Below are positions 47,354 through 57,317 of a stretch of 64,000 nt of DNA, in pieces. The position numbers were made by a program, and so were the translations under genes. The notes under the pieces are model-generated. The model made no database searches. It was not told where the DNA came from and saw nothing but the letters and a program-made list of their open reading frames with translations. Position 1 is the stretch's first letter, and each line of letters starts with the position of its first letter. The stretch comes from Candidimonas humi (GTDB lineage: Bacteria; Pseudomonadota; Gammaproteobacteria; Burkholderiales; Burkholderiaceae_B), in NCBI RefSeq assembly GCF_019166065.1, contig NZ_JAHTBN010000014.1, forward strand, positions 1 through 64,000, read 5' to 3'.

Positions 47354-48441
47354 TCCAACAATTCCTCCAGGGGTGCTTCGACCGGCTGCACGGACGCCGG
47401 CATGGCCAGGCAGGAGTACAGGTCCTTGGGATCGCCCATGTCCGGCACCAAGCGTACCGGGCGGCCTACGCCCAGCTCGCGCGCCAGATCGCGCATAAAG
47501 CGTAATGCGGAATAGTCTTCCAACGCAAATCCCACGGAATCGAACAGCGTGATCTGGCGCGCATCGGCGCGGCCCGGCTGCAGGCCCGCAAGTACGGTCC
47601 ACAACTCGGTGACCGGAAACTCCGGCGACAGTTGCTGCAGCTCGCCCTCGGCTCGCGTCTGCGGCTCGAATTCCACGAACACCGGGCCGCGGCGCAAGGC
47701 GGCGGGCTCGAGTTCGGTCTTGCCCGGGCTGTCGCCGCCCACCGCGTTGACGTGCATGCCCGGCTCGAGCATGTCCGCCAGCAACACCTGGGCGTGGCCA
47801 TTGTAGGCAGTGATGGTGGTGACGATATCCGCGCCGCTTACCGCCTCGCGCACCGAACCGCAAGCCCGCAAGCGCAGGCCGCTGCCCGCCAGATTGCGCT
47901 GCAGCTTGGCAGTGGCGGCCGGGTCGACGTCGTACAGGCGCAGCTCGCGCACGCCCAGCAAATGGCGGAAAGCCAGGGCCTGGAATTCGGACTGCGCGCC
48001 ATTGCCTATCAGCGCCATGACGCGCGAATCGGGGCGCGCCAGGAAGCGCGCCGCCATGGCCGAGGTCGCGGCGGTGCGCAAGGCGGTAGTCAGCGTCAGT
48101 TCGCTCAGCAGCTCGGGCACGCCGGTACGCATCGGCGCCAGCACGCCGCAGGCGCTGACGGTGGGCAGGCCCAGGCGCGTGTTGCCGGGATGGCCGTTGA
48201 CGTACTTGAAACTATAGGTCGAGGCATCGGCGATCGGCATCAGCTCGATGACGCCTTGCCGGCCGTACCTGGCGACGCGCGCCGACTTGTCGAACTCGTT
48301 CCAGCGCAGGAAATCGGCGCGCAGCGCCGCCTCCAGGCCCTTGAAGCAGAATTCCAGGCCCTTGAGGCGCACGATGGCGGCAACGTCGCCGGTGTCCAGG
48401 AACAAGGTTTGCAGGGGGGAATTCGATGGGGTCTGCTTCAT
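47350..48441 (-). CDS. Ornithine cyclodeaminase
   Basis: A 363-aa NAD-dependent enzyme of the ornithine cyclodeaminase/mu-crystallin family, converting ornithine to proline and ammonia. NAD fold ALIGNGAQSEFQALAFRHLLGVRELRLYDVD; substrate residues in STYSFKYVNGHPGNTRLGLPT; catalytic Asp in HVNAVGGDSPGKTEL. Start at 48441 (MKQTPSNSP) is preceded by AAGGAGACCGCC. First gene of the pair with arginase and divergent from an Lrp-type regulator. Confidence 0.93.
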   Translation of the reverse strand: MKQTPSNSPLQTLFLDTGDVAAIVRLKGLEFCFKGLEAALRADFLRWNEFDKSARVARYGRQGVIELMPIADASTYSFKYVNGHPGNTRLGLPTVSACGVLAPMRTGVPELLSELTLTTALRTAATSAMAARFLARPDSRVMALIGNGAQSEFQALAFRHLLGVRELRLYDVDPAATAKLQRNLAGSGLRLRACGSVREAVSGADIVTTITAYNGHAQVLLADMLEPGMHVNAVGGDSPGKTELEPAALRRGPVFVEFEPQTRAEGELQQLSPEFPVTELWTVLAGLQPGRADARQITLFDSVGFALEDYSALRFMRDLARELGVGRPVRLVPDMGDPKDLYSCLAMPASVQPVEAPLEELLE

Positions 48442-48544
48442 GGCGGTCTCCTTGAGTAGCGAAAATTCTTGATTCCCGCTCAGTTTGGATCCGCCGCGTG
48501 GCAATGTAAATCGTCACTATTGTGCAGAATATGGCATTAAATTA

Positions 48545-48567
48545 TCATTATCGTCATAGGATAATGA
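48545..48567. promoter_or_regulatory. Palindromic operator candidate between ornithine cyclodeaminase and Lrp-type gene
   Basis: TCATTATC (48545-48552) and GATAATGA (48560-48567) form a perfect 8-bp inverted repeat with a 7-bp spacer, inside an AT-rich patch of the divergent region (48442-48680). Lrp/AsnC proteins bind AT-rich symmetric sites of similar size, so autoregulation plus control of ocd-rocF is likely. Confidence 0.55.
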
Positions 48568-48680
48568 CAAAATGACAATACGGAGCTCGATCTTCGTGGC
48601 CGGGCTCGCGGAATGCCCCGCTCCCGGCTTCCCATTTCGATTTTCAATCAAGCCATCGCGCTTACAGCCGAGTACCGAAC

Positions 48681-49106
48681 ATGGACGCCACAGACCAGGC
48701 ATTGATATCGCTGCTGCGCAATAACGCGCGCAGCAGCGTAGCCACTCTGGCAAAGAAACTAGGGGTATCGCGCGGTACGGTCAACAACCGCATCGCCAAG
48801 CTCGAAGACGCCGGGGTGATCGCGGGCTATACGCTGCGCCTGCGCCCCGACGCCGAGCCGCAGGATATCCGCGCCTGGATGGGCATTGCGGTAGAAGGCA
48901 ATGAAACCCGGATCGTCATCGCCAGCCTGCTGGGCGAGCCCGGGGTGGCGGCCCTGCACGACACCAACGGCCGCTGGGACCTGCTGGCCGAACTGCGCGC
49001 CGCGAACCTGGCGGAAATGTCCGAAGTGCTCGAACGCATCCGCCTGATACGCGGCATCAGCAGCAGCGAGACCAGCCTGCACCTGAAGACCTACCGGTTT
49101 TCCTGA
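48681..49106 (+). CDS. Lrp/AsnC-family transcriptional regulator
   Basis: A 141-aa regulator with N-terminal helix-turn-helix (DQALISLLRNNARSSVATLAKKLGVSRGTVNNRI) and a C-terminal RAM/ligand-binding domain ending in SSSETSLHLKTYRFS. It is divergent from ornithine cyclodeaminase-arginase, so it is the probable arginine- or ornithine-responsive regulator of that operon. Confidence 0.92.
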   Translation: MDATDQALISLLRNNARSSVATLAKKLGVSRGTVNNRIAKLEDAGVIAGYTLRLRPDAEPQDIRAWMGIAVEGNETRIVIASLLGEPGVAALHDTNGRWDLLAELRAANLAEMSEVLERIRLIRGISSSETSLHLKTYRFS

Positions 49107-49183
49107 CAGGCCACAGCCCAGCCTGAGCCCGGCCCAAGCCCGGCAGGCGACCGCGGGCAGCGTGGCCGCCCGCGCCGCAGCGC

Positions 49184-50593
49184 TTATGCCGCCGCGTGGC
49201 TCTCGATGTATGCGCGCACCAGCGCCGCGTCACAGTCCATGACCTCGACGCGCTGGGGCAGATCGGCCAGGCCGCGCAGTTTTTCAGGGATGGGCGCGGG
49301 CTCGCCGATGGCCTCTTCGATGGTGGAGCCGAACTTGGCCGGCAGCGCAGTTTCCAGCACCAGCATGGGGATGCCGGGCTCGACGTGCGCGGCCGCCACC
49401 TTGACGCCATCGGCGGTGTGCGGGTCGATCAGCACGCCGCTGTCGCGATGGACATCGCGTATGGTCTGCAGGCGATCGGCGTGCGTGCTGACACCGCTGA
49501 GGAAGCCGTAGCGCTGCTCGAAGGAACCACGCAAGGCGCTCAGGTCGAACTCGCCCTTGTCGGCAAGTTGCTGCCACAGCTCGCGCACGCGCGCCGGGTC
49601 GCGCCCCACCAGGTCGTAGACGAAGCGCTCGAAGTTCGAGGCGCGCGAAATATCCATGGACGGGCTCGAGGTAGCGTGCGTCTGTTCGGCCGAACGCGGG
49701 CGGTACACGCCGGTGCGGAAGAATTCTTCGAGCACATTGTTCTCGTTGGTGGCCAGCACCAGCCGGCGGATGGGCAGGCCCATCTCGCGCGCGATGTGCC
49801 CCGACAGGATATTGCCGAAGTTGCCCGAGGGCACGGCAAACGAGACCGCCTCGCCGGCCTTGCGAGTGCTGCGCAGCCAGCCCCAGAAGTAGTACACCAC
49901 TTGCGCCGCGATGCGCGCCCAGTTGATGGAATTGACTGCGCCCACGCGATGGGCCGACTTGAACTGCAGGTCGGAGGACAGCGCCTTGACGATGTCCTGG
50001 CATTCGTCGAACACGCCACGGATGGCCAGGTTGTGGATGTTGTCGTCCTGCAGGGTGTACATCTGGGCGCGCTGGAAGTCGCTCATGCGGCCATAGGGCG
50101 ACAGCATGAACACCGAGACGCCGCGCTTGCCGCGCAAGGCGTATTCGGCGGCCGAGCCGGTATCGCCCGAGGTGGCCCCCAGGATGGTGATGGAAGTACG
50201 CCGCTTGCCCAGCACGTATTCGAAGATCTGGCCCAGGAACTGCATGGCCATGTCCTTGAACGCCAGCGTCGGCCCTTCGGACAGGCCGAGCAGCGTCAGG
50301 CCGCCGGAGAGCGGCTTGAGCGGCACGATGTCTTCGGCGCCGAAGACATCGCGGGAATATGCGGCGTGCGTGAGCTTGTTGAGATCGCCCTTGGAGATAT
50401 CGGTAATGAAATACCCGAGCACCTCGGTGGCCAGCATGGCATAGCTCAGGCCGCGCCAGGATTCCAGCGTGTCGGCGCTGATCTTGGGCAGGAATTCGGG
50501 GACCGTCAGGCCGCCGTCGGGCGCCAGGCCTTCGAGCAGGATCTCGGAAAAAGCTTGCGACGGCATGCCGCCGCGGGTGGATACGTATTTCAT
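49184..50593 (-). CDS. thrC: Threonine synthase
   Basis: A 469-aa PLP enzyme of the long-type threonine synthase, making threonine from O-phosphohomoserine. PLP lysine is Lys113 in LAFKDMAMQFLG; phosphate loop AVPSGNFGNILSG; opening MKYVSTRGG is canonical. Its ATG overlaps the hom stop (ATGA). Confidence 0.96.
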   Translation of the reverse strand: MKYVSTRGGMPSQAFSEILLEGLAPDGGLTVPEFLPKISADTLESWRGLSYAMLATEVLGYFITDISKGDLNKLTHAAYSRDVFGAEDIVPLKPLSGGLTLLGLSEGPTLAFKDMAMQFLGQIFEYVLGKRRTSITILGATSGDTGSAAEYALRGKRGVSVFMLSPYGRMSDFQRAQMYTLQDDNIHNLAIRGVFDECQDIVKALSSDLQFKSAHRVGAVNSINWARIAAQVVYYFWGWLRSTRKAGEAVSFAVPSGNFGNILSGHIAREMGLPIRRLVLATNENNVLEEFFRTGVYRPRSAEQTHATSSPSMDISRASNFERFVYDLVGRDPARVRELWQQLADKGEFDLSALRGSFEQRYGFLSGVSTHADRLQTIRDVHRDSGVLIDPHTADGVKVAAAHVEPGIPMLVLETALPAKFGSTIEEAIGEPAPIPEKLRGLADLPQRVEVMDCDAALVRAYIESHAAA

Positions 50594-51894
50594 GACAAGG
50601 GCTCCACGCGCAAGCGCGTAACGGGCGACTTCACGAAAGGCAGGGCCTGCACCCGCACGATCGCCTTGTCGACCGCGCCTTCGCGCGCCATATGCGACAA
50701 GAAGATGATGTCGGCGTCGTGTTCGCCGTGCGGTTCCTGGAACATGGAATCGATGGAAATGCCGCCGTCGGCCAGGATGCGCGCCAGGTCCGCCAGCACC
50801 CCCGGCTGGTCGTGCACACGCAGGCGCAAGTAGTAGGACGATTCGACCTCGGACATGGGCAGGATGGGCGTATCGGCCATGGATTCGGGCTGGAACGCCA
50901 GGTGCGGCACGCGGTGCTCGGGATCGGCCGCCTGCAGGCGCGTGACATCCACCAGGTCGGCCACCACCGCCGAGGCGGTGGGCAGCGCGCCCGCGCCCTG
51001 CCCGTAGTACAGCGTGGCGCCGACCATGTCGCCGCAGACCACCACGGCATTCATGGCGCCTTCCACATTGGCCAGCAGCCGCTCGGCCGGAATCAGCGTG
51101 GGGTGCACCCGCAGTTCTATGCCCTCGGGGCGGCGCTTGGTGATGCCCAGCAGCTTGATGCGGTAGCCCAGGCGTTCGGCATGCGCAATGTCTTCTTGCG
51201 CCAGGCCGGAAATGCCTTCCACGTGGGCCTTGTCGAACTGCACGGGGATGCCGAAGGCCAGCGAGGCCAGCAGCGTCAGCTTGTGGGCGGCGTCCACCCC
51301 TTCGATGTCGAAGGTGGGGTCGGCCTCGGCATAGCCCAGGCGCTGCGCGTCGGCCAGCGCTTCGCCGAACGACAGGCCGCGCGCGCGCATTTCGGAAAGA
51401 ATGAAATTGGTGGTGCCGTTGATGATGCCGGCCAGCCACTGGATGCGGTTGGCGGTCAGGCCCTCGCGCATCGCCTTGATGATGGGAATGCCGCCGGCCA
51501 CCGCGGCCTCGAAGGCGACCATCACGCCGCGGCGATGGGCCTCGGCGAAGATCTCGTTGCCGTGCTTGGCCAGCAGCGCCTTGTTGGCGGTGACCACGTG
51601 CTTGCCCTGGCGGATGGCTTCCAGCACCCATTCGCGCGCCACGGTGTCGCCGCCTATGAGCTCGGCCACGATGTCGATCTCGGGGTCGCGCACCACGTCC
51701 ATGCCGTCGCGCGTCAGCCGCACTTCGTCGCCCACCAGATGGCGGGCCTTGTCCAGGTCGCGCACGGCCGCGGCCGCGACCTCGATGCGCCGCCCGGCGC
51801 GGCGCGCGATTTCCTCGGCATTGGCCGTCAGCACCTTCCAGGTGCCGCCGCCCACCACGCCCAGCCCGAGCAGGCCTACCTTGATGGGCTTCAT
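50590..51894 (-). CDS. hom: Homoserine dehydrogenase
   Basis: A 434-aa enzyme reducing aspartate semialdehyde to homoserine. NAD(P) fold [19 protein letters not shown]; catalytic-region segment [29 protein letters not shown]-terminal ACT domain ([22 protein letters not shown]) for threonine feedback. ATG at 51894 overlaps the alaC stop. A 64-bp near-copy of its segment 51546-51609 lies behind phoH. Confidence 0.96.
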   Translation of the reverse strand: MKPIKVGLLGLGVVGGGTWKVLTANAEEIARRAGRRIEVAAAAVRDLDKARHLVGDEVRLTRDGMDVVRDPEIDIVAELIGGDTVAREWVLEAIRQGKHVVTANKALLAKHGNEIFAEAHRRGVMVAFEAAVAGGIPIIKAMREGLTANRIQWLAGIINGTTNFILSEMRARGLSFGEALADAQRLGYAEADPTFDIEGVDAAHKLTLLASLAFGIPVQFDKAHVEGISGLAQEDIAHAERLGYRIKLLGITKRRPEGIELRVHPTLIPAERLLANVEGAMNAVVVCGDMVGATLYYGQGAGALPTASAVVADLVDVTRLQAADPEHRVPHLAFQPESMADTPILPMSEVESSYYLRLRVHDQPGVLADLARILADGGISIDSMFQEPHGEHDADIIFLSHMAREGAVDKAIVRVQALPFVKSPVTRLRVEPLS

Positions 51895-53078
51895 TTGCTC
51901 AGGCCGTCCTTGCGAAACATTTCTTTGATGCCGCGGACCGCCTGGCGCGTGCGCTGCTCGTTCTCGATAAGGGCGAAGCGTACGTAGCCGTCGCCGTAGT
52001 CGCCGAAGCCTATGCCGGGCGACACCGCCACCTTGGCATCGGCCAGCACGCGCTTGGAGAATTCCAGCGAGCCCAGGCCCTGGTAGAACTCGGGGATGCG
52101 CGCCCAGATATACATGGAAGCCTTGGGAATGTCGACTTCCCAACCCGCCTCGTGCAGGCCCTTGGCCAGCACGTCGCGCCGGTTGCGATATTGCTCGACC
52201 ACGTGCGCCACACAGTCCTGCGGGCCTTCCAGGGCGGCGATCGAGGCCACTTGTATAGGCGTGAAAGTGCCGTAGTCGTGATAGCTCTTGATGCGCGCCA
52301 GCGCATTGACCAGCTCGCGATTGCCCACCATGAAGCCCACGCGCCAGCCGGCCATGTTGTAGCTCTTGCTCATGGTGAAGAATTCCACCGCCACGTCGCG
52401 CGCGCCCTCGACCTGCATGATGGACGGGGCCACATAGCCATCGAAGGTGATGTCCGCGTAAGCGAGGTCGTGCACCACCAGGATGCCGTGCTCGCGCGCC
52501 AGCGCCACGATGCGCTCGAAGAAGGACAGGTCCACGCACTGCGCCGTGGGATTGCTGGGAAAGCCCAGGATCATCATCTTGGGCTTGGGTATGCTTTCCC
52601 GCACCGCGCGCTCGATTTCCTCGAAGAAATCGAGCCCCGGCGTCATGGGCACCGAGCGGATGTTGGCGCCGGCGATGACCGCGCCGTAGATGTGTATCGG
52701 ATAGCTGGGATTGGGCACCAGCACCGTGTCGCCGCGATCCAGCGTCGCCAGCATCAAGTGCGCCAGCCCTTCTTTCGAGCCTATGGTGACGATGGCCTCG
52801 GAATCGGGATCGAACTGCACGCCGTAGCGGCGCTCGTACCAGCCCGAGATCGCCTTGCGCAGCCGCGGGATGCCCTTGGAAACCGAATAGCCGTGCGTGT
52901 CGGGCCGCCTGGCCGCCTCGACCAGCTTGTCGACGATGTGCTGGGGCGTGGGGCCGTCCGGATTGCCCATCGACATATCGATGATGTCCTCGCCGCGCCG
53001 CCGCGCCGCCATTTTCAGCTCGCCGGTAATATTGAAAACATAGGGCGGTAAACGCTCGATACGAGGAAAGTTCGTCAT
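51891..53078 (-). CDS. alaC: Alanine-synthesising aminotransferase (AlaC-type)
   Basis: A 395-aa class I PLP aminotransferase. Schiff-base lysine is Lys238 in [16 protein letters not shown]. The opening [37 protein letters not shown] is characteristic of the AlaC/YfdZ group, which in E. coli makes alanine from pyruvate and glutamate. In betaproteobacteria it is routinely placed before hom-thrC, as here, with start/stop overlaps binding the three genes. A methionine or diaminopimelate aminotransferase function is a less likely alternative. Confidence 0.9.
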   Translation of the reverse strand: MTNFPRIERLPPYVFNITGELKMAARRRGEDIIDMSMGNPDGPTPQHIVDKLVEAARRPDTHGYSVSKGIPRLRKAISGWYERRYGVQFDPDSEAIVTIGSKEGLAHLMLATLDRGDTVLVPNPSYPIHIYGAVIAGANIRSVPMTPGLDFFEEIERAVRESIPKPKMMILGFPSNPTAQCVDLSFFERIVALAREHGILVVHDLAYADITFDGYVAPSIMQVEGARDVAVEFFTMSKSYNMAGWRVGFMVGNRELVNALARIKSYHDYGTFTPIQVASIAALEGPQDCVAHVVEQYRNRRDVLAKGLHEAGWEVDIPKASMYIWARIPEFYQGLGSLEFSKRVLADAKVAVSPGIGFGDYGDGYVRFALIENEQRTRQAVRGIKEMFRKDGLSK

Positions 53079-53399
53079 GAAGGGTCCTAGGGGTGAACGC
53101 GCGGGGCGCGGGCTCGATGTGTGCAGTGCAACAAAAACACTAATCTAGCCGAAGCGCAGGCCGGGGGCAAGCGAGCCGCGGGCAACAGGCCGGGGGGCGG
53201 GTCCCGGGCCACACGCCGCGGACAGCCCCTGGACCAGGCATCCCGGGCCATGCACACCGGGCTATGCGTCCCGACTACGCGTCTCGGAACAAATGGGCAA
53301 ATAGTTTAATCCATACATAAAAACTGCAAAACCGGGAATATCGTCGACGGAACAGCCGATCAATTGCGCTATCATCGGAATGAATCTGGGAGCATTTTT
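53079..53399. other. Intergenic region, divergent promoters of alaC and the Mth938-like gene
   Basis: No coding sequence. The left two thirds are GC-rich with short direct repeats of CCCGGGCCA (twice); the right third (53285-53399) turns AT-rich, as expected of a promoter for the plus-strand operon. No promoter hexamers stand out clearly. Confidence 0.5.
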
Positions 53400-53852
53400 G
53401 TGCAACTGCAGACCGAATCGAATCCCGCACTCAACACGGTAACCGCCTACGGGCGCGACTACATCGAAATAAACCAGGTCTCGTACGGACACGCCGTCTA
53501 TTTCGGGCCGCAAGGCGACATCCACGCCTGGAACGTCGGAACCGCCGAAGACATCACCGCCGCGCAACTGCGCCTGGCGGCCGGCCTGGGCGCCGCCACC
53601 TCCGACCCACTCGATTTCCTGGACGCCGGCGCCGCGCCGGCCAAGCCTCCCGACGCCCCCGAAGTCGTGCTGGTGGGCACCGGGCTGAAACAACGGTTCC
53701 TGCCGCAACACGTCACCCGCGAACTCATCCGCCTGGGCATAGGCGTGGAAACCATGAGCACCCAGGCGGCAGCCCGCACCTATAACATCTTGATGGCCGA
53801 GGGCCGGCGCGTGGTCGCCGCCCTGCTGCCCTACGAGGAGAACGCTCCATGA
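53400..53852 (+). CDS. Mth938-domain (AAMDC/DUF498-like) protein
   Basis: A 150-aa protein of the Mth938-like fold: NTVTAYGRDYIEINQVSYGHAVYF at the start and APEVVLVGTGLKQRFLPQHV with GIGVETMSTQAAARTYNIL in the core. Function is unknown; relatives are linked to respiratory complex assembly in some bacteria and mitochondria (NDUFAF3-like). The start appears to be GTG at 53400 with GGGAG upstream; a TTG at 53364 is an alternative. Stop overlaps the bcp start (ATGA). Confidence 0.85.
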   Translation: MQLQTESNPALNTVTAYGRDYIEINQVSYGHAVYFGPQGDIHAWNVGTAEDITAAQLRLAAGLGAATSDPLDFLDAGAAPAKPPDAPEVVLVGTGLKQRFLPQHVTRELIRLGIGVETMSTQAAARTYNILMAEGRRVVAALLPYEENAP

Positions 53853-54325
53853 GCACGACACGCCAAGCGGCCATAGGCAAGCCCCTGCCCTCTTTCAAGG
53901 CATCCAGCACCCAGGGCGAGATCAGCCCCGCGAGCCTGCACGGCAAGGCGGCAGTGCTGTATTTCTATCCCAAGGACAACACCCCGGGCTGCACCACCGA
54001 GGCCCAGGATTTCCGCGACAAGTACCGGGATTTCCTGGCCGCCAACTGCCAGGTGGTGGGCATTTCCCGCGACTCGCTCAAGTCGCACGCCAGCTTCACC
54101 GAGAAGCAGAACCTGCCCTTCCCGCTGATCTCGGACGACGACGAAGCGCTGTGCAGCACCTTCAATGTCATCAAGATGAAGAACATGTACGGCAAGCAGG
54201 TGCGCGGCATCGAGCGCAGCACGTTCCTGGTCGACGCCCACGGGGTGCTGATGCAGGAATGGCGCGGCCTGCGCGTGCCCGGCCACGTCAACGAAGTGCT
54301 GCAGGCAGTGCGCGGCATTTCCTGA
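53849..54325 (+). CDS. bcp: Thioredoxin-dependent thiol peroxidase (Bcp/PrxQ)
   Basis: A 158-aa peroxiredoxin. Peroxidatic Cys48 lies in YPKDNTPGCTTEAQDF, with the threonine and arginine environment intact (ERSTFLVD). The usual PrxQ resolving cysteine five residues later is glutamine here (Q53); remaining cysteines are Cys67 and Cys102. It would then work as a 1-Cys type or use a distant cysteine. Coupled to the Mth938-like gene by ATGA. Confidence 0.93.
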   Translation: MSTTRQAAIGKPLPSFKASSTQGEISPASLHGKAAVLYFYPKDNTPGCTTEAQDFRDKYRDFLAANCQVVGISRDSLKSHASFTEKQNLPFPLISDDDEALCSTFNVIKMKNMYGKQVRGIERSTFLVDAHGVLMQEWRGLRVPGHVNEVLQAVRGIS

Positions 54326-54419
54326 TCCGGCTGCCGACGCGCCCCGCCCCATATCCCGTACGCCTTATTCGACGCACATCCCGCAACACATCCCTTATCG
54401 CACCAGGAGCCGACACTCT

Positions 54420-56051
54420 ATGCCGCTACCCAAGTTGCCCACCCGAATGGGAGTACTGCTTGCGCCCAGCAACGATGCCGAGCCGCAGGCCGACCCCATC
54501 GAGGTAGTAGCGCCGCCCATGCTGGCGGCGGTGCCCACGGCGCGCCGAACCGGCGCTGCCGAACCGTCGGCCGTCGCCACGCAACCGGCCTCGCCCGCCC
54601 CCGTCACGCAACTCAAGGTAAGCCGAAAAAAAACCCGCCTTCCGGTGGCCAAACGCAAGCTGTTCGTGCTCGACACCAACGTGCTGCTGCATGACCCCAA
54701 CTCGCTGTACAAGTTCGAAGAACACGACATTTTCCTGCCCATGATCGTGCTCGAAGAGCTCGACCACCAGAAAAAAGGCATGTCCGAAGTCGCCCGCAAC
54801 GCGCGCCAGGTCAGCCGCTCGCTCGACGGCCTGGCCGCCGGCGCCAAGGAACTGGACAAGGGCGTGCCGCTGGACGCGCTGGGCAACCAGGAAGCGCTGG
54901 GCACGCTGATGTTCCAGACCTCGGCCATGCAGGCGCACCTGCCCATCGAATTGCCCGCCGGCAAGGCCGACAACGTCATACTGAGCGTCGTGCACGCGCT
55001 GCAAGGCCGCTACGCCAAGCGCCAGATCATCCTGGTGTCCAAGGACATCAATATGCGCCTGAAGGCGCGCGCCCTGGGGCTGCAGGCCGAAGACTACTAC
55101 AACGACCATGTGCTGGACGACTCCGACCTGCTCTACGACGGGGTCATGCCGCTGCCGGAAAACTTCTGGACCAAGCATGGCAAGGACGTGGAATCCTGGC
55201 AGCAAGGCGGCACCACCTACTACCGCATCAAGGGGCCGCTGTGCAGCGAATTCATCGTCAATGAATTCGTCTACTTCGAAGGCGAAATGCCGCTGTATGC
55301 GCAGGTCAAGGAAGTCAGCGGCAAGAGCGCGGTGCTGGCCACCCTGCGCGACTACAGCCACGGCAAGAACAATGTCTGGGGCATCACCGCGCGCAACCGC
55401 GAACAGAATTTCGCGCTGAACCTGCTGATGAACCCCGACTGCGACTTCGTCTCGCTGCTGGGCCAGGCCGGCACCGGCAAGACCCTGCTGGCGCTGGCCA
55501 GCGGCCTGACCCAGACCCTGGAAACCAAGCGCTACAACGAGATCATCATCACCCGCGCCACCGTGCCGGTGGGCGACGACATCGGCTTCCTGCCCGGCAC
55601 CGAAGAAGAAAAGATGCTGCCCTGGATGGGCGCGCTCGAAGACAACCTGGAAGTGCTGCACCTGGGCGCCAACGGCAGCGATCTCACCGGCGCCGCCGCC
55701 GGCCCCGACTGGTCGAAGAACTCCACCATGGAACTGATACGTTCGCGCATCAAGGTCAAGTCCATGAACTTCATGCGCGGGCGCACCTTCCTGAACAAGT
55801 TCCTCATCATCGACGAGGCGCAGAACCTTACGCCCAAGCAGATGAAGACCCTGGTCACGCGCGCGGGCCCCGGCACCAAGATCGTCTGCCTGGGCAATAT
55901 CGCCCAGATCGACACGCCCTACCTCACCGAGGGCAGCTCGGGCCTGACCTACGCGGTCGACCGCTTCAAGGGCTGGCCGCACGCCGGGCACATCACTCTG
56001 CAGCGCGGCGAACGCTCGCGCCTGGCGGATTACGCCAGCGAGGCCTTGTAG
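54420..56051 (+). CDS. PIN-PhoH family ATPase
   Basis: A 543-aa two-domain protein. A PIN nuclease-like domain starts at KLFVLDTNVLLHDPNSL (about residue 80) with further acidic residues in VLEELDHQKKG. A PhoH ATPase follows, with Walker A LLGQAGTGKTLLALASG near residue 350 and Walker B FLIIDEAQNLTPKQMK. PhoH2-type fusions act as RNA helicase/RNase modules. A basic, low-complexity N-terminal 75 residues precede the PIN domain. Separate transcription from bcp is likely given the 94-bp gap. Confidence 0.92.
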   Translation: MPLPKLPTRMGVLLAPSNDAEPQADPIEVVAPPMLAAVPTARRTGAAEPSAVATQPASPAPVTQLKVSRKKTRLPVAKRKLFVLDTNVLLHDPNSLYKFEEHDIFLPMIVLEELDHQKKGMSEVARNARQVSRSLDGLAAGAKELDKGVPLDALGNQEALGTLMFQTSAMQAHLPIELPAGKADNVILSVVHALQGRYAKRQIILVSKDINMRLKARALGLQAEDYYNDHVLDDSDLLYDGVMPLPENFWTKHGKDVESWQQGGTTYYRIKGPLCSEFIVNEFVYFEGEMPLYAQVKEVSGKSAVLATLRDYSHGKNNVWGITARNREQNFALNLLMNPDCDFVSLLGQAGTGKTLLALASGLTQTLETKRYNEIIITRATVPVGDDIGFLPGTEEEKMLPWMGALEDNLEVLHLGANGSDLTGAAAGPDWSKNSTMELIRSRIKVKSMNFMRGRTFLNKFLIIDEAQNLTPKQMKTLVTRAGPGTKIVCLGNIAQIDTPYLTEGSSGLTYAVDRFKGWPHAGHITLQRGERSRLADYASEAL

Positions 56052-56060
56052 CGTGAAAAC

Positions 56061-56124
<64 letters not shown>

Positions 56125-56161
56125 GCTCGAGGCGGCGCCCGCTAAAAAAGGCCCGGCACAC

Positions 56162-56197
56162 GCGACGAGGCCCGCCATTCTTGGCGGGCCTCGTCGC
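56162..56197. terminator. Strong hairpin between phoH and the convergent Bug gene
   Basis: GCGACGAGGCCCGCCA pairs perfectly with TGGCGGGCCTCGTCGC across a TTCT loop (16-bp stem). No T-run follows directly on the plus strand; on the minus strand six T's (56149 to 56144) come 12 nt after the stem. Location between convergent genes supports a bidirectional terminator. Confidence 0.7.
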
Positions 56198-56280
56198 AAG
56201 CGCCCGATCCGGCCGGTCCGCGTGGCGGAAAGAGATCGTCCCGAAAACCGGACGCGGCTCGATCCCCCGCCCGGCCGTCC

Positions 56281-57276
56281 TCAGTGCTTCGCCGGCGCCC
56301 GGCCCAGGACCTTCGCCCATTTGGCCGACTCGCCGGCCACGAAATTCCTGAACTCTTCGGCGGACATGGGCGAAGGCTCCGCCCCCAGGCTGAGCAACTC
56401 CGCACGCACCTTGGGCTCCGCGACGATGTGGTTGATGGCCGCGTTCAGCTCGCCCACGATCTGCGGCGGCGTGCCCTTGGGCGCGAACACGCCGTACCAG
56501 GCGCTGGCCGAGTAGCCGGGCACCCCGGCTTCCGCGATCGTCGGAATGTCCGGCAATGCCGCGGAACGCCGGGGATTGGCCACGGCAATCGGCCGCAGGC
56601 GGCCCTGTTTCACATAGGGCAGCACGGTAGCCATGTCGAAGGTCATGGAAACGCGGCCGCCCAGCAGATCCGCCATCGCCGGCGAAATCCCCTTGTAGGG
56701 GATGTGCTGTATTTTCAGCCCGGCCATGGACTTCAGCAGCTCCCCGGCCAGGTACTGCGAAGTGCCGACTCCGCCCGAGGCATAGGACAACGTGCCCGGG
56801 TGCGCCTTGGCATAGGCGATGAGCTCGCGCAGGTCGTGCACGGGCAGTTCGGGATTGACGACCAGCAACAGGGTGCCGGTGGCGCCCATCGCCACCGGCG
56901 CAAACGCCGTGCGGGGGTCGTAGTGCATGTCCTTGTAGAAAAATGGGTTGGTGGCATTGGTGCCTATCGACCCCATCAGCAAGGTCTGCCCGTCCGGCCG
57001 GCTGCGGGCGACATACTCGGCCCCGATATTGCCTCCGGCCCCCGGCTTGTTCTCGACGATGACGTTCCAGCCATGCTCGGCCGCCAGCCGGTTACCTATG
57101 GTGCGCGCCAGTATGTCGGTCAGGCCGCCGGCCTGGAACGGCACCACCATATGTATCGGGCCGCTCGGATAGGCTGTCTTCGCCGCGGCGGGCATGCCCG
57201 GGAGCCAGGCAAGGAGCGCCGCCAGCACCGCCGCCAGCCGCCTGGCTCCCGGGATTTGCAGATTATGGATATTCAT
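56281..57276 (-). CDS. Bug-family tripartite tricarboxylate transporter substrate-binding protein
   Basis: A 331-aa periplasmic binding protein with a signal peptide cleaved after MPAAAKTA. Family features: YPSGPIHMVVPFQAGGLTDILAR, ENKPGAGGNIGAEYVARSRPDGQTLLMGS and GTLSYASGGVGTSQYLAGELL. Bug proteins bind carboxylates and related small acids for TctAB-type uptake, and have expanded strongly in Bordetella and relatives. No tctA/tctB membrane genes are adjacent. GGAGGAAAC before ATG at 57276 is a strong ribosome site. Downstream of the FAD oxidoreductase by 41 bp, likely one operon. Confidence 0.94.
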   Translation of the reverse strand: MNIHNLQIPGARRLAAVLAALLAWLPGMPAAAKTAYPSGPIHMVVPFQAGGLTDILARTIGNRLAAEHGWNVIVENKPGAGGNIGAEYVARSRPDGQTLLMGSIGTNATNPFFYKDMHYDPRTAFAPVAMGATGTLLLVVNPELPVHDLRELIAYAKAHPGTLSYASGGVGTSQYLAGELLKSMAGLKIQHIPYKGISPAMADLLGGRVSMTFDMATVLPYVKQGRLRPIAVANPRRSAALPDIPTIAEAGVPGYSASAWYGVFAPKGTPPQIVGELNAAINHIVAEPKVRAELLSLGAEPSPMSAEEFRNFVAGESAKWAKVLGRAPAKH

Positions 57277-57317
57277 GTTTCCTCCGTATGCGTAGGAGCC
57301 AGCCATGCGCCGGCCCA

